A stretch of 64,000 nt of DNA from Centroberyx gerrardi. Lineage: Eukaryota > Chordata > Actinopteri > Beryciformes > Berycidae. The stretch covers positions 14,979,656 through 15,043,655 of the forward strand of contig NC_135998.1 in assembly GCF_048128805.1 (NCBI RefSeq), read 5' to 3'. Below the pieces are notes generated by a model, which worked only from the letters and a program-made list of their open reading frames with translations, was not told the origin of the DNA and ran no database searches. This document shows, piece by piece, positions 37,014 through 48,200 of the stretch. The position numbers and the translations under genes are program-made. Each line of letters opens with the position of its first letter. Position 1 is the first letter of the stretch.

Positions 37014-37982
37014 TACATCTGGATTTGATCATATAGTAATGGCTCTTTAGCTTGTAATTGTAAATATGTTCCAGCTATTGAATTGTTCTTAATCTGTTGA
37101 TCCTACTTACATTTCTCTTTTCATTATTTTCATCTATCAGTAAATGTCTTTTCATACTCCACCATGTGGTAGGGTTGGGTATTGGACTTTTATTAGTTCA
37201 AGAGGCATATGTGGTTCTCCTTACTGATTAAGTTCTATCACAATTCTCTTTTCGGTTATTTTATTGTATATTTAATTATAAAATAATTACTCGAACACAC
37301 TGGTGTTCCTGCCACTTCACATTTCAGCAGACCTTGTTCAGGGCAATTATTTTTGGTTAGTTTTGGTTATTTTATTAAAGAAAATGACATTTTCAGAGTT
37401 TTTTGTTCTCAAAATATCTAAATCTTCATTACTTTTAGCTCTTTCAGTGTCTTTATTGAACTACTGTATGTGTGAACACAAACTAATGAGAGGTAGTATT
37501 GATTTTTGTCCGTAACATACAAAAGCAGTAGCCTATAATGACAGAAAATCATCTGCTTGTTCATTTTTATTGATTCTGGTACTTTTTTTTCAATCCAAAT
37601 GGAAATGGATTTAGTTTGTAATTGGATTTTGATACCCAACCCTACAATCTAGGCTGTAGAATATCTGTAAAGTGCACTTATTTCTCTTTAAGATTGGATA
37701 TTCTGTGACTGCGTCATTGTGCTCATATGTTGGGAATGTAGACATCTTTGTAGATCTATTGGTTTTGACATGTAATTGTAAAAATTTTGGGTTTCTCATG
37801 TATCAAATAATATAACTAACATGGAACTGGTTTGTCATGGATGTTTAGTTGGTAAAGTCAAACAACCGATGTTTTTCATGCCTAAATAATGTTAGAACAC
37901 AAATAAATACCGTCATATATATTCTTCCTGTTCAGTATCTCCTTTAAAGCCCCTATGTGTAGAATATTTACCTCAATAGGCT

Positions 37983-38060
37983 ATATCATTCTGAGTTTAA
38001 ACTCAGAATTCTGAGATTAATCTCAGAACTCAAAAAGGCAACATTTTTCATGTGGCCCTA
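37983..38060. repeat. Partial copy of the 4.2-kb foldback family
   Basis: The segments 'gagtttaaactcagaattct', 'tctcagaactcaaa' and 'catttttcatgtggcccta' match the arm and centre of the foldback at 4248-4445. Only one arm is preserved. Confidence 0.7.
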
Positions 38061-39040
38061 ATTCTCGCAATTCTCAAATTAATTTTGATAGCATAGTGTA
38101 ATGGCTTTAGAAAAATGAGACAATTGTGTATTCTATGTGTTGCTTTTTATGTGTTTATTTTATGTCTATTCTGTTTGGCACAAAATGTGCAGGACTGACT
38201 TATGGCACAAAGGAGGAGCGTCAACCAAAACAGGAAGATGACTGCTCAAGATCTACTTGCTCATAGGCAAACAAATACACAGACAAGTACAGATGCTCCA
38301 GTCCCATGGCGCCTATAGCTAGGTGTGCAAGGAGTCAAGACAAGTTATTGTCAAGAAGAATAGATACACTCTACTATATTGCTTCACTCCGGTAGGTTAG
38401 CTGTCTGAGTATCATAGTAGCTAGTTAGCCACTGTTTTGCTAGCTCAAAGTAAAACATTTGCTTGCAAAAAATTTTTTTTTTCCAGTGGCAAACATGCTC
38501 TTGCAAACAGAGGCGCCGCTAGGAATCTTGGGTCCCCTGACAAAAGCACATTTTAAACAAATGTACAACATAATATTAATTAAAACTGAAACAATAAAAA
38601 TATATAATATATAATATATAATCCCTGGCATGTTGCAGGCCCCCTGCATTTCTGGTGGCCCTCTTGAATCATTCATGGGACAAGCAGCGTCTTTGCGACA
38701 GTGATGTAAAACACTTCCACTAAGTGACTCAAGGGGTCGCCAAAGTTATCAATTTTCAAAATCTACTAGCAGGAGCTTAAAATACAAAAGTTGTTGTACA
38801 TTCACCTTTCAAAGACATCTGTTGCTCGGAAACAAGTAACCTCAGCCTCCTCTATGTTAAGATTATTATCTTTTTTATTATTGCTGTCATGGTATATCTT
38901 TCTGGAGTTTACTCTGCCACTGACACAAGATGCAATAATATTCATATTTAGTTAGGTTGTTATTTCAGTGGTGGAACTTGGACCAACATAATCATCATCG
39001 TCCTAGTCCAAACAATAAAGGACTACAAGAAGAACTATAA
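38061..39040. other. Gene-free spacer between the prion and Shadoo genes
   Basis: No exon supported. A short dispersed-repeat-like phrase ('gaggcgccgctaggaatctt', 38511-38530) is the only recognisable feature. The prion and Shadoo genes converge here, tail to tail. Confidence 0.45.
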
Positions 39041-39057
39041 TTTAATTTAAAGGAGCT

Positions 39058-39063
39058 TTTATT
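39058..39063 (-). terminator. Candidate polyadenylation signal AATAAA, Shadoo-like gene
   Basis: A minus-strand AATAAA lies about 70 bp beyond the stop codon. A second copy is at about 39077-39082. Either would give a very short 3' UTR. Confidence 0.5.
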
Positions 39064-39131
39064 TGAAAAACAATTAATTTATTGGCCTCTTCATCTCTCT
39101 TCACTTGTTGTCCAAGTGGTAAAAGGTTAAA

Positions 39132-39548
39132 CTAAATGTCCCTTATCCAGGTTACGATGAAGAAAAGCACCGCAGGTCCAAGTGTGAGGAAGATGTTACT
39201 CATGGGAGCGGGGGCAGATGCGTTCTTGTGGGCTCGCCAGTGAGACTGGTTGTGAAGTCGTTGATCTTGCTGAGAGGAGTCTGTCTTCTGGCCATGCCCA
39301 TAACCATGCTTCGGCTTACCAAGGCCGAACCCGGTGGCAGCGCCTCCCAGCGCGCCGGCTGCCGCCGCTCCTGCCAGCTTCAGGCCCTGCTTGGAGAGGC
39401 CACGGCTCTGGGAGGGGGGCGCTTTGTTACCGTCATCCTTTCCTTTTCCCCGGAAGAAACCTCCACGCTTGCACTGTGCACCTGGGCACAGTGTTGCCAT
39501 GAGCAACACCCATACCCACAGGATGAGAAGCTTCTGCTGGCCAATCAT
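39132..39548 (-). CDS. sprnb: Shadoo-like protein (shadow of prion protein, Sho2 type)
   Basis: A 138-aa protein in one exon that begins after an acceptor (tttttgcag, exon start 39565). Residues 1-26 are a signal peptide. Residues 27-37 are a short basic Arg/Gly segment (KRGGFFRGKGK), much shorter than the RG-repeat tract of mammalian Shadoo. Residues 56-77 are the Ala/Gly-rich hydrophobic core (LKLAGAAAAGALGGAATG) homologous to that of PrP. Residues 80-86 are His/Gly-rich. NQS (100) and NAS (109) are candidate N-glycosylation sites. Residues 116-138 are a hydrophobic GPI-anchor signal. There are no cysteines in the mature part and no folded PrP domain, as expected of Shadoo. The position next to a prion gene and the short RG segment suggest the fish Sho2 (sprnb) gene rather than the mammalian SPRN orthologue; that choice is less certain than the family. 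Confidence 0.85.
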   Translation of the reverse strand: MIGQQKLLILWVWVLLMATLCPGAQCKRGGFFRGKGKDDGNKAPPSQSRGLSKQGLKLAGAAAAGALGGAATGFGLGKPKHGYGHGQKTDSSQQDQRLHNQSHWRAHKNASAPAPMSNIFLTLGPAVLFFIVTWIRDI

Positions 39549-40234
39549 AACTGGAGATTTGTGTCCTGCAAAAACAAATCTACATATGTTACTAAAAGCA
39601 GCAGGGCAATGGTGAGGGTGAATATCCTAAATGTTTATTGCTTGAGTTACCAAAGTTAATACAGTGGACTTTTTCGCTCTAATTTAGTGTTTATTTGTTT
39701 TTTGAGAAGGGAACAACAGCACCTCAGCATCAGTTGTCTGTGTCATTCAAACTGGCATTAAACCTTTTGATATTGCCCATTGCACATCAGAAGTCACATG
39801 CTCACCAGCGCTAGCAGAACAAACAGCGTCTAGAACTATCCCCATGTTCTGCCAACACTAGGATTAGTCAGGCATTTTGTGTGCAATGCATATCCCGCCC
39901 TTTCATAGTGCATTTGCACATTTGTTGTGCATTTACTGGCCACTGCAAAACAGTGAAAAACATACAATACCATCAAAATGTGTGGAAATGCAATTACATG
40001 TAGGATATGCAATGCATTTGGAAAGAGATCATTTATAAGGCTTAAATCATACAGGAATTAAGTGTGTATGGTTATCAGTCATGGTCAGTGATGTAATCCA
40101 TCCACACCGATATCATATCATGTAAATTTCAGATAAAGACAATGTTCATGTTTTTTCTTATAATTAATAACATTAAAAATGTAAAGAATAATAGATAAAT
40201 GTAACATAAATGTTTTTTTTTTTTAAATCTTTAC

Positions 40235-40340
40235 CTTTCTGACACCGAGAAGAGCCTGGTGTGGCGATGCTGGAGTAACAGTCTTTTTTCACACCATAAC
40301 ACTTACAGTACAGCAGCACAGCATGTTGGTTTTCAGTATA
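40235..40340 (-). other. Candidate non-coding exon 1 of the Shadoo-like gene
   Basis: On the minus strand a donor (AGAAAG|gtaaag, exon end 40235) faces the acceptor before the Shadoo coding exon at 39565, giving an intron of about 670 bp. The 5' limit is arbitrary. Shadoo and PrP genes typically have untranslated first exons. Confidence 0.35.
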
Positions 40341-40925
40341 ATTTCCTTACCAGCATCCAGTTAACCGAGCCAGCAGAGCTCCTCCCCAAAACAAACCTCC
40401 CTTTGCCATTGGTTCCAGATCAATAGTACAGTAGAAGTTGAATGATTTTGCTGATGTTGGTATTTCACACACAGATGGGAGACCTTTTTCGTCTCCCATT
40501 ATTCAGCAAATGCAATGGCTGACTGTTATTGTCACAAAGTGCTTTCTGCATTGCCTTGTTATTTTCCATCACAGGTCTTTGCCAACTCTCCACCATATAG
40601 GTCTGTAATTCCTTTTAGGCCTAGTATTTATAAGCCTACATGCGATATCTCAATATAGTGCTCAACAGTGGTTAGGTGTTTATGCTTTTTCATTCTTTTT
40701 TCTTATTATCTTCATGTATTTTTTTCAAACATGATCTGGATTACATTTCAAATGCATGTTATGAATCATGATGCATCATTATTTCAAATTTAGGTTATCC
40801 AACATGAACATGGTGAAGCTGAGTTTGACTTTGGACATTCAGCTGATGGCTGTATTTGATTTTCTGTCTTCAACAGCTTAATATTGAAGTGCAGTATGTC
40901 CAAATGTTTCATTGCAATTACTTGA

Positions 40926-41018
40926 AAAAAGTAAATTCCAGCAACACTTGCAGTAATGAGAACAAATATTTATTAGTAAAACCAACGTGTTTCAGCTCAT
41001 GGCCATGTCAGGGTTGCA
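40926..41018. mobile_element. Short retroposon fragment with 17-bp target-site duplication
   Basis: The identical 17-mer tcattgcaattacttga flanks the insert (40909-40925 and 41019-41035). The 93-bp insert contains 'accaacgtgtttcagctcatggcc', a phrase resembling common fish retroposon tails. A long variable-length duplication points to reverse-transcriptase-mediated insertion of a 5'-truncated copy. Confidence 0.75.
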
Positions 41019-41264
41019 TCATTGCAATTACTTGACAGTAACACTATTCTCAATGATGGACCCCCGTTGTCATCATATGTTTTCTTTCCTCTTCTCTGCA
41101 TTTTTCTTTTTTACTTTTTTTAAACTTTTTTTTCTTTACAATTTAAATTCAGAAATTTGAAATAATTTCAAATCTTTCCAAACATAAAGCCTCAGGGTGT
41201 GTTTTCACTAGTGATCTCCCTTCTGCCATTGACAGCAATTGCTGAAAAAAACTATATAGAACTA

Positions 41265-41340
41265 TATATATATATGTATGTATGTGTGTGTGTGTGTGTG
41301 TGTATATATATGTGTATATATATATATATTTCCTTTTTTT

Positions 41341-41374
<34 letters not shown>

Positions 41375-41380
41375 GCCATA
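41265..41380. repeat. Compound (TA)n(TG)n low-complexity tract
   Basis: Alternating TA and TG runs with a short T-run in the middle. Open frames here are Tyr-Ile artefacts. Confidence 0.93.
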
Positions 41381-41741
41381 CAATTTCTCTAATTTCTCTG
41401 AGTTGTTTCATCCCGGTGCAGCTGGACCGGCTGGAGGCTTGGCAGCGTGTTTATGCTTCAAGGCTGCATGTTAGACAACATGTGGGCCTATATCACACAC
41501 ACACACACACACACACATACTATACATACACACCTAAGAAGCATGTGATATCCAATTGCACATAAATTTAGACTTATTTTACATACATTAGTCTTGAAAA
41601 GTTTGACTTGTAAATGCATGCATCTACAAGCCTACTCCAAATAGAAATAAAGTTCTACATAATAGGCTAACTATCAGTTTCAAATAATCCAAACTCACTT
41701 TTGGCATTCAATTGGCAGCTTGGCTCACTGTTTCTCCTCCA

Positions 41742-41900
41742 CCAATCAGAACACGGCTTCGCTTCGCCATTCTAACCGATTATGACGTCATTGGATGGAG
41801 CTGGACTCTGCTCTACCAATCAGAGCCTGTCTCAGCTGCACTGATGACATCACAATCAGAATTCTGACGTGTTTGGTCGCAGCAGCTCAAGGCATAAAAG
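41742..41900 (+). promoter_or_regulatory. Promoter-like module without an adjacent coding gene
   Basis: Two CCAATCAG boxes (41742-41749 and 41816-41823), a perfect cAMP-response element TGACGTCA (41783-41790), an inverted ATTGG just after it, and a TATA-like cataaaag (41893-41900) occur in the order of a compact vertebrate promoter. No open reading frame of note follows. See the hairpin-rich stretch that does follow. Confidence 0.45.
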
Positions 41901-41919
41901 GCCCGCTTGAGGTCTTGAG

Positions 41920-42229
41920 CTTCATACCTTACCACGTGGTAAGGTATGAAGAGAGAGCAAGAGGCTCTCTTTGGGAACCTTTTTACATGGTCCTCATTTC
42001 AGACCAGTAGCTATTGGACGCTTGATGGGCGTGTTTGGAAACTTTCTCTTATATTAAGTTAATAGTTCACTGAAATGTGTTTCTGAGAGAAATGAGGACC
42101 CTGTGAAAACAAGCCTTCAAATGATCCCAATCCTGTCAAAACCGGCACGAGACACTTCCCTGCGCCATAGTGAGATGGAGCAGGAGCAACAGATTGGTGG
42201 TGTCTCTCACGTCTCTCGTGCCGGCTTTT
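41920..42229 (+). other. Hairpin-rich stretch, possible structured RNA
   Basis: It contains a perfect 32-nt palindrome (41920-41951, centre CACGTG), an inverted pair ggtcctcatttc/gaaatgaggacc (41989-42000 and 42089-42100) and an inverted pair ccggcacgaga/tctcgtgccgg (42142-42152 and 42214-42224). The last arm is followed at once by TTTTT. It lies directly downstream of the promoter-like module. It matches no RNA family I know and could equally be transposon-derived. Confidence 0.35.
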
Positions 42230-42277
42230 TAAAAAAAAGTTTTTATTGTTTTTTCTAGTTGTGGACCAGTTTGGACC

Positions 42278-42480
42278 AGGTGGCGTAGCGGTTAGCGAAC
42301 CCTGTTTGTTGAAGAGCTGGTGATTGGTATGAAGAGGCGCAGTTCGCATCCCACTGAAGCCAACCTGCCAGCCGCTCCAAAGGTGTGGTCTGGCGGTTAG
42401 CAATGGCGGTTCGTTGAAGAGCTGGTGGTTGGTACGAAGAGACGCGGTTTGCCTCCCGCTGAAGCAAACCTGCCAGCCAG
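42278..42480 (+). repeat. Tandem pair of tRNA-like (SINE-type) units
   Basis: Two related blocks of about 100 bp each contain an A-box-like 'tggcgtagcggttagcg' (second copy 'tctggcggttagc') and a B-box-like 'gcagttcgcatccc' (second copy 'gcggtttgcctcccg'), with shared 'gaagagctggtg' and 'aacctgccagcc' segments. This looks like a tRNA-derived SINE or a dimer of one. It is not a functional tRNA: no cloverleaf stems were found. Confidence 0.55.
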
Positions 42481-42595
42481 TCCAAACAGTTGGTGCTCCT
42501 CATCATTATTTTTAATAAAGTGCTATCTTATCTTATAGGGTTGTAGGCCCTTGTCAAAGTCAACAGTAAGAGCTTTACCAGGGGCTCCAGGGGAT

Positions 42596-42735
42596 GTGCT
42601 GGGTACTGCCGCTGCTGCTCCTGCTGCTGCAGCAGTACCATTAAGCCAGGTGGTATTAGTCAGTAGTGGCAAGTAACAACACTGCTGCTGCTGCTGCTAC
42701 TACTACAGCTGCTGCAGCAGTATAGGCCTAGTAGT
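42596..42735. repeat. (CTG)n-type trinucleotide-rich tract
   Basis: Interrupted gctgctgct/ctgctgctg and tactactac runs. Non-coding. Confidence 0.85.
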
Positions 42736-42756
42736 GGTAGTTCCAGTAGTTCTCAT

Positions 42757-43028
42757 TGAAATATCTTAAAGTAGCGTTTTGGCTAGTCATAATGTAATGA
42801 TAGATATTGTAAATTAGCATTTAAGATATCTCATTACATTATGACCAACCGAAATGCTAATTTAAGATATCTCTACATTATGACCTGTCAAAATGCTAAT
42901 TTAAGATATTTCTCATTACATTATGACCTGTCAAAATGCTAATTTAAGATATTTCTCATTACATTATGACCAGTCGAAATGCTAATTTAAAATATATTTT
43001 TTTTACATTATGACTAGTCAAAATGCTA
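42757..43028. repeat. Short satellite with an orientation switch, unit about 43 bp
   Basis: Direct units begin with 'aaatgctaatttaagatat' at about 42852, 42891, 42934, 42977 and 43021 and carry 'cattacattatgacc'. Before about 42822 the same unit appears in inverse orientation ('gtcataatgtaatga', 'taaattagcattt'). The array therefore contains a head-to-head junction. Confidence 0.88.
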
Positions 43029-45245
43029 GAGGTGTCAAACACAAGGCAGAGTCCAGTTTGGGATGAGGTTGGGATATGATTGCCATGCTTGGTGATTGAT
43101 GACATATGTGGTTTCGATAGAGAATGTCCCGTATCACAAACTGAATGAATGATGATGTGGCGTATGAATTTGGCCGAGCGCCAGGATACTGTGCGTTGGC
43201 CGTATAGGATTTAGCAAAAATACAATTTTGTCTACTTTGAACATTGGGGGGGACGCGTATCAAATTGAATTGTGCTCCCAGACTTACCTACATAGTGACC
43301 TACATAGGTCAATAGGCTTCCCTGAATTAAATATAGAAATAGGCCAGCTAGGTGGGTTACCGAGGAAGTAATTCACAGCCCATGGTATGGGGAGAATTGC
43401 TTTTAAAGACATTTCAGTGCATGTTAAATCCCACAGTAATAAGTGTTCTCACTCATTTAAAGAAATAAGTGTGCCTGTTAATCTTTTTTGTGTTCCCTAT
43501 GAGTTACAGAAAGATGGCAATGAATGATTATGGCACCTGTGATCAAAATCTAATGTATAATCATTTAAATGTTATTCTTAAATAGTGGAGAATACTGAGA
43601 ATGAAATGTTAATGTACAGTTGTGCAATGAAAACAAGAATCCTCTTCTTTTTCTTACAAAGATCAGGTTTAAAAACTACAGATCACAATTTTTTTCTGAT
43701 ATTCCCTCCACCACTTTTGAAGCAGATAAACGGAAACCGCCAGACATTTCCAAGTGCACCTGTATAACCTACTGATGGAAGGATACATTCCACACATTTA
43801 GCCCATAAAGGCCTAGAAGTACTGCTTCATTTTGAAGTTCACTCCTGAGCACAACACCAGCGATATCTTTTTACAAAGCCAATAATAGTAAATGGTCAAG
43901 AAGAATGACATTAACACACAGTAGCCATAACACATAGATCTACAACAACTGACAATTTGCTTTCCAAATTTGGTTAATTGCCCCTGTGTGTCTGCACCCT
44001 CCTTTTCATTTGAGACACATGATAAAATGTAGTAAGGCCACATTCTGAATAGCTGGGCTCTCTAACAGGCGTCTCAACTACTAATCCATCTTTGGGCACA
44101 CAAAGTAAGACATATTTCTACTGAATAGGAGTTATTGACATATTTATTGCCATATGTATGTACCTTACACTGATGTCAAGGAGTTATAAACAAAAAATAT
44201 TAGATGTAGAGCAGTTATTTATTCAAATAAATGGACCAGGGGACAGTTGTAAAAGGGCCCACTGGAATATAAATGTAAATCTCCAGTTATTTGCACAAAA
44301 AAGGCTCAGATATCATATTCAAAGTTTCACTCTCTTTTTATTCTTCTTAGAGAGCATTTGAGATCGGCTTCCACAGATCCCAACCTTGTGTGTTGTCCCA
44401 GTGAAAACAAAGACACATCATTATGATGTGTGGGATAAAAAAAAAAACACATGTGGAAAGAATGTAACAAATTACATCATCTTTGGGCACACAAAATAAG
44501 ATATATATTTATTTTAAGATAAGACTTTTACTTAACTTTTACTATTGATCCCTCTGGGTAAATCAGGTAACAGAACAGAATAGGATTTATTGCCGTCTTC
44601 ATGCACCTTAATATAATATCAAGGAGTTGCAAACAAGCATAACTATGTGTAGGTAAACATTTATTTCAGTAGGTCGCTATCAAATAAGTAATTTACATTA
44701 GGAGAGAAGTTCAACATCACAAAGGTGACTGGGTATCACCTTTACACAAAATCTGTACTTAGAAACATACTTGTTTTCTTTACAGTATAATACAGTAAGA
44801 AATTATCATCCCACCAATCCCCAATTACTTTTTTCAGGTGATCAACAACAAAAGCCCTAATTTGTATTTTAGGTGGTTTGCAGCACATGCTTATAAGTGT
44901 CAGGCAAACATACATGCTCATCTGGCAATGACAAATGAACCATTAGTTTGTTCATGTTCCCTTGATGTGTGGAAAAGAAAAGAAAACTGTCATGCAAAGA
45001 AGGATTTCTTTTAAAATCATTCAAGTGATTTGGTGAATTCTGCATATTTCTCTGCATAGAACAGTTTTCCTGGAAAATAAGTGTTTCCACTTTGTTTTAA
45101 AACTGGTCAAATAGAACCAGTAGATCCTTGTTACATGTCCGCTGTTCATCTTTCTGTTTCAGGATGAATAAGGAAATTATATTTGGCCAAGAAGCTTGTA
45201 ACTGGAAGCACTGGAAGCATTACCATTCCACTTCCCTGTTCAGCC
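43029..45245. other. Spacer and possible kcnip3 3' UTR
   Basis: No exon supported. The kcnip3 stop is at 45246 and some of this AT-rich sequence must be its 3' UTR. Minus-strand AATAAA candidates lie near 44660, 44504 and 44342, and none stands out. A local duplication (44088-44230 versus 44477-44690) lies inside. Confidence 0.45.
44088..44690. repeat. Diverged local duplication, offset about 390 bp
   Basis: The segments 'catctttgggcacacaaa', 'aataggagttattg', 'tatcaaggagtt' and 'catttatttcag'-like sequence at 44088-44230 recur in the same order at 44477-44690. The copies are old and partly rearranged. Confidence 0.6.
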
Positions 45246-48200
45246 CTAGATGACGTTCTCAAAAAGCTGCATTGAAGACATTATATTTTCATCCTGTTGA
45301 GAAAAAAAGAATACATAAGATTAATTTCAGACATAACTCTGACCTTGGACAAGTGTTGCCTCAATACATTACAGAGATTTTCATACTGCATGTGCATGGG
45401 TGTTCAAGTGCTTGGTTCTTCATAGTCACTGCAGGGTGTAAAGCCTCTTGGAGGAGATGTACTGATTTGAGATTAGCACATATATTTTATGTGTATGGGT
45501 ACAGGGCTTTAATATTTTCATCTGTTATTTTTTAAAAAACAATTGGTAAACATGATGAGCATTCCAAAGAACTTTGATAAAAATGAATTGATAACGTGTT
45601 TACCTTCTGACAAGTTTCTATGAATTCATCGATAGTCACCACTCCATCTCTGTTCCGATCCATCTTCTGAAAAAGGTCAATAGACATTTGTTGTACTACA
45701 GTAAAGCATATGGAGACTTTATAGTTGAAGTGGATGTTGTAGTACAGACTATAAAAGACAGAACACCTTTTTTAACATTTACTTATATAAAGATAAAAAC
45801 TGCAAAGTTATTTATGCTATATGCAGCTTAATTCAACTGTACTGCTACTGGTACATTTTGTACCAGTAGCAGAAAATTGTGCTTTGCTCTGCTTCCTTGT
45901 GTTTGTCTCACATCATTCTGTTCTACGATTGATTGTCGATCAGTTAGATCTAGTCAGGCTCATTCTCTGTAAAGTCCCTTGAGACATGCTTGTGATAAAG
46001 GGCTGTGTAAACTTGAACTTGGTTCAAGTGGCCTCCAGCCAGCAAGGAGAAAGAGTGGCTCCAGTTTGATGACAGTGTACGAGGAATCCTTGAAGCAACA
46101 GCGAAGGGCGATGTAGACAGAAGACAGACAGGCAGTGGCAGAAATCATCGAATCAAAGGTTTGGTACAGAGGCAAAGCAAGTGACTGGAGCATCACGTGT
46201 GATGAACCGTAAGCCAGCCCAGATCAGCTAGTTAAGGCAGGAGGTGAAGTCCTTGAAGTGGCAATCCAAGCAGGTGAGAGAGGAGGAAAGGGGCACAGTG
46301 GCATAGCTCCGTGGCATCAGGAGGAAGCTCATCACCATGAGGCAGAATGGTACAGGAAGCAGGGGAGTGAGGGGGCCAGGAAGTGAGCTGCCTTCATTGC
46401 CTATCATTTTGGGTTCACCAAACAGCTGTTGCAGCAAGGGAGGAAGGATTTGGCCACTGCAATTATTTCATAGAGCCACCAGAACCCACCACTGTATGCA
46501 ACCGGAAGTAACACAGTTGGAAGGATATCACAGAGGTCATCAAGGCTGCCAGAGTGCACAGGTACAGGACCCAGTGGAGTACACTACCAGTTGTAGAGTA
46601 CCCTGTGCCAGTTGTAGAGGAACCTGAGAGTGATCTGGAGGTGAGGCAGCCCATTACCTCCATTAACCCTGTGCAACTGATTTTATTTTAATAGTACATA
46701 AGCTGTAACTTAATAGCCACTTACACTACAACTAAGCCTAGTTTGAAAAGCACGTCTGCTGCCAGCTAATTTGTCTCGTTTTGTCTCAAATACTGTTGAT
46801 GAGGAAGTGACAGTGCAAGAGGTGTCATCGATCAAAGGTACACTACAGTAGCACTTGTTAGTAGACTGTGCCATTGCGTCAGTACTAGCTAGATGCATGC
46901 TGACCCTGCTATTGTTTACTTCCGCTTTTCCGAATGTGGAAGTGTAAAAAGGGCCTATTGCAACTTAACAGTTCAAATACAAGTGAACAACCAAACACTG
47001 GATTCAGGGATGTTTCTCAAAACATATTTTCCTTTAAATGTTACCCTGCTCCTATCATTACCCTGACCCGAGTCACTCCTAAGCAGCCTGCGTCACTCTC
47101 CTGAATCTGTGACAAAGTACAGGACATTTAACATAAGTCAATGTGACATTCGTTACATTTCTAATAACTACATCTGTATGCAATTAAACATATTAAGATA
47201 CCAGGGGTTGGCTTGTGTAGTTTGGTGGGTGCAGAGAGGACATAGGCCTACCTGGAAGAATTTCTCCACATGCTCAAAGGGGTCGTCGTCTCGTACACTA
47301 GGTGAGGTATACCTGCCCATCATGTCGTAAATGGATGTCATTATAGCCATCATCTCCTGTAAGAAACCAGAGAGAGATACATCCACAGAAATAATGACAT
47401 TGCAACAAATGTTTATTGATATACTGTCTCACATGTAGATTCTCAAAAATGTGAATTGTCTGACTGCACCTCTTTAGTAATGTAGCCGTCCTTGTTGATA
47501 TCGTATAGGTTGAAGGCCCATCGCAGTTTCTCTGTGACAGAGCCTCTCAGCAACACAGACAGTCCTATCACAAAGTCCTGAAAAGATGATTATGGCATAT
47601 TACTAGCATTCTTTAAAGGAATGTCATTATCCTTCACATCTAAAAACAAAATCCCTGACAGCCCTGGTAAATGACCGCAGGAGGTTAGAGAAGCATCACT
47701 TTGCAGAACATTGTCATCATGTCATTGTACATTGTGCTTACTGTACTGCACATCTGTACCTTGGTTAACTTACCTCAAACCGGATAGAGCCATTTCTGTC
47801 CATGTCAAATGCGTTGAACAAGAAATGCGCATAAGTGGTAGCATCTGAAACAAATAATGGATGTACAGGGTTGGACATCATTAGGAACTGGCTTTGGCTA
47901 ATTGCAATACCTATTTAAAACTTTATTTATACTGATTTTATTGAGGGTCATGATTAACTTGAATTTTGTCTTCCACCTATACGTTCTCATGGGTGATAGA
48001 CAAATCAATTTGTTTGTGAAATCAACTCGACCGGTAAGGGTGCTTTGCCAAGCACTGGCAGATATACAAGGAAATTGTAGTTGACAGATCTGAATTGTAT
48101 TAATTGACCTGGTGAGAGAATCAGCTCACTCATTCATATGTTTATATAATAAGACTTTGTGCTGTCAGTCACATACCTCCTTGAGGGAAGAACTGTGAGT

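Noticed and set aside
39228-39659. 143-codon plus-strand frame opposite the Shadoo-like gene
   Set aside because: Antisense shadow of a GC-rich coding exon.
42278-42480. tRNA gene
   Set aside because: A- and B-box-like motifs are present but acceptor, D and T stems cannot be formed; it is SINE-like.
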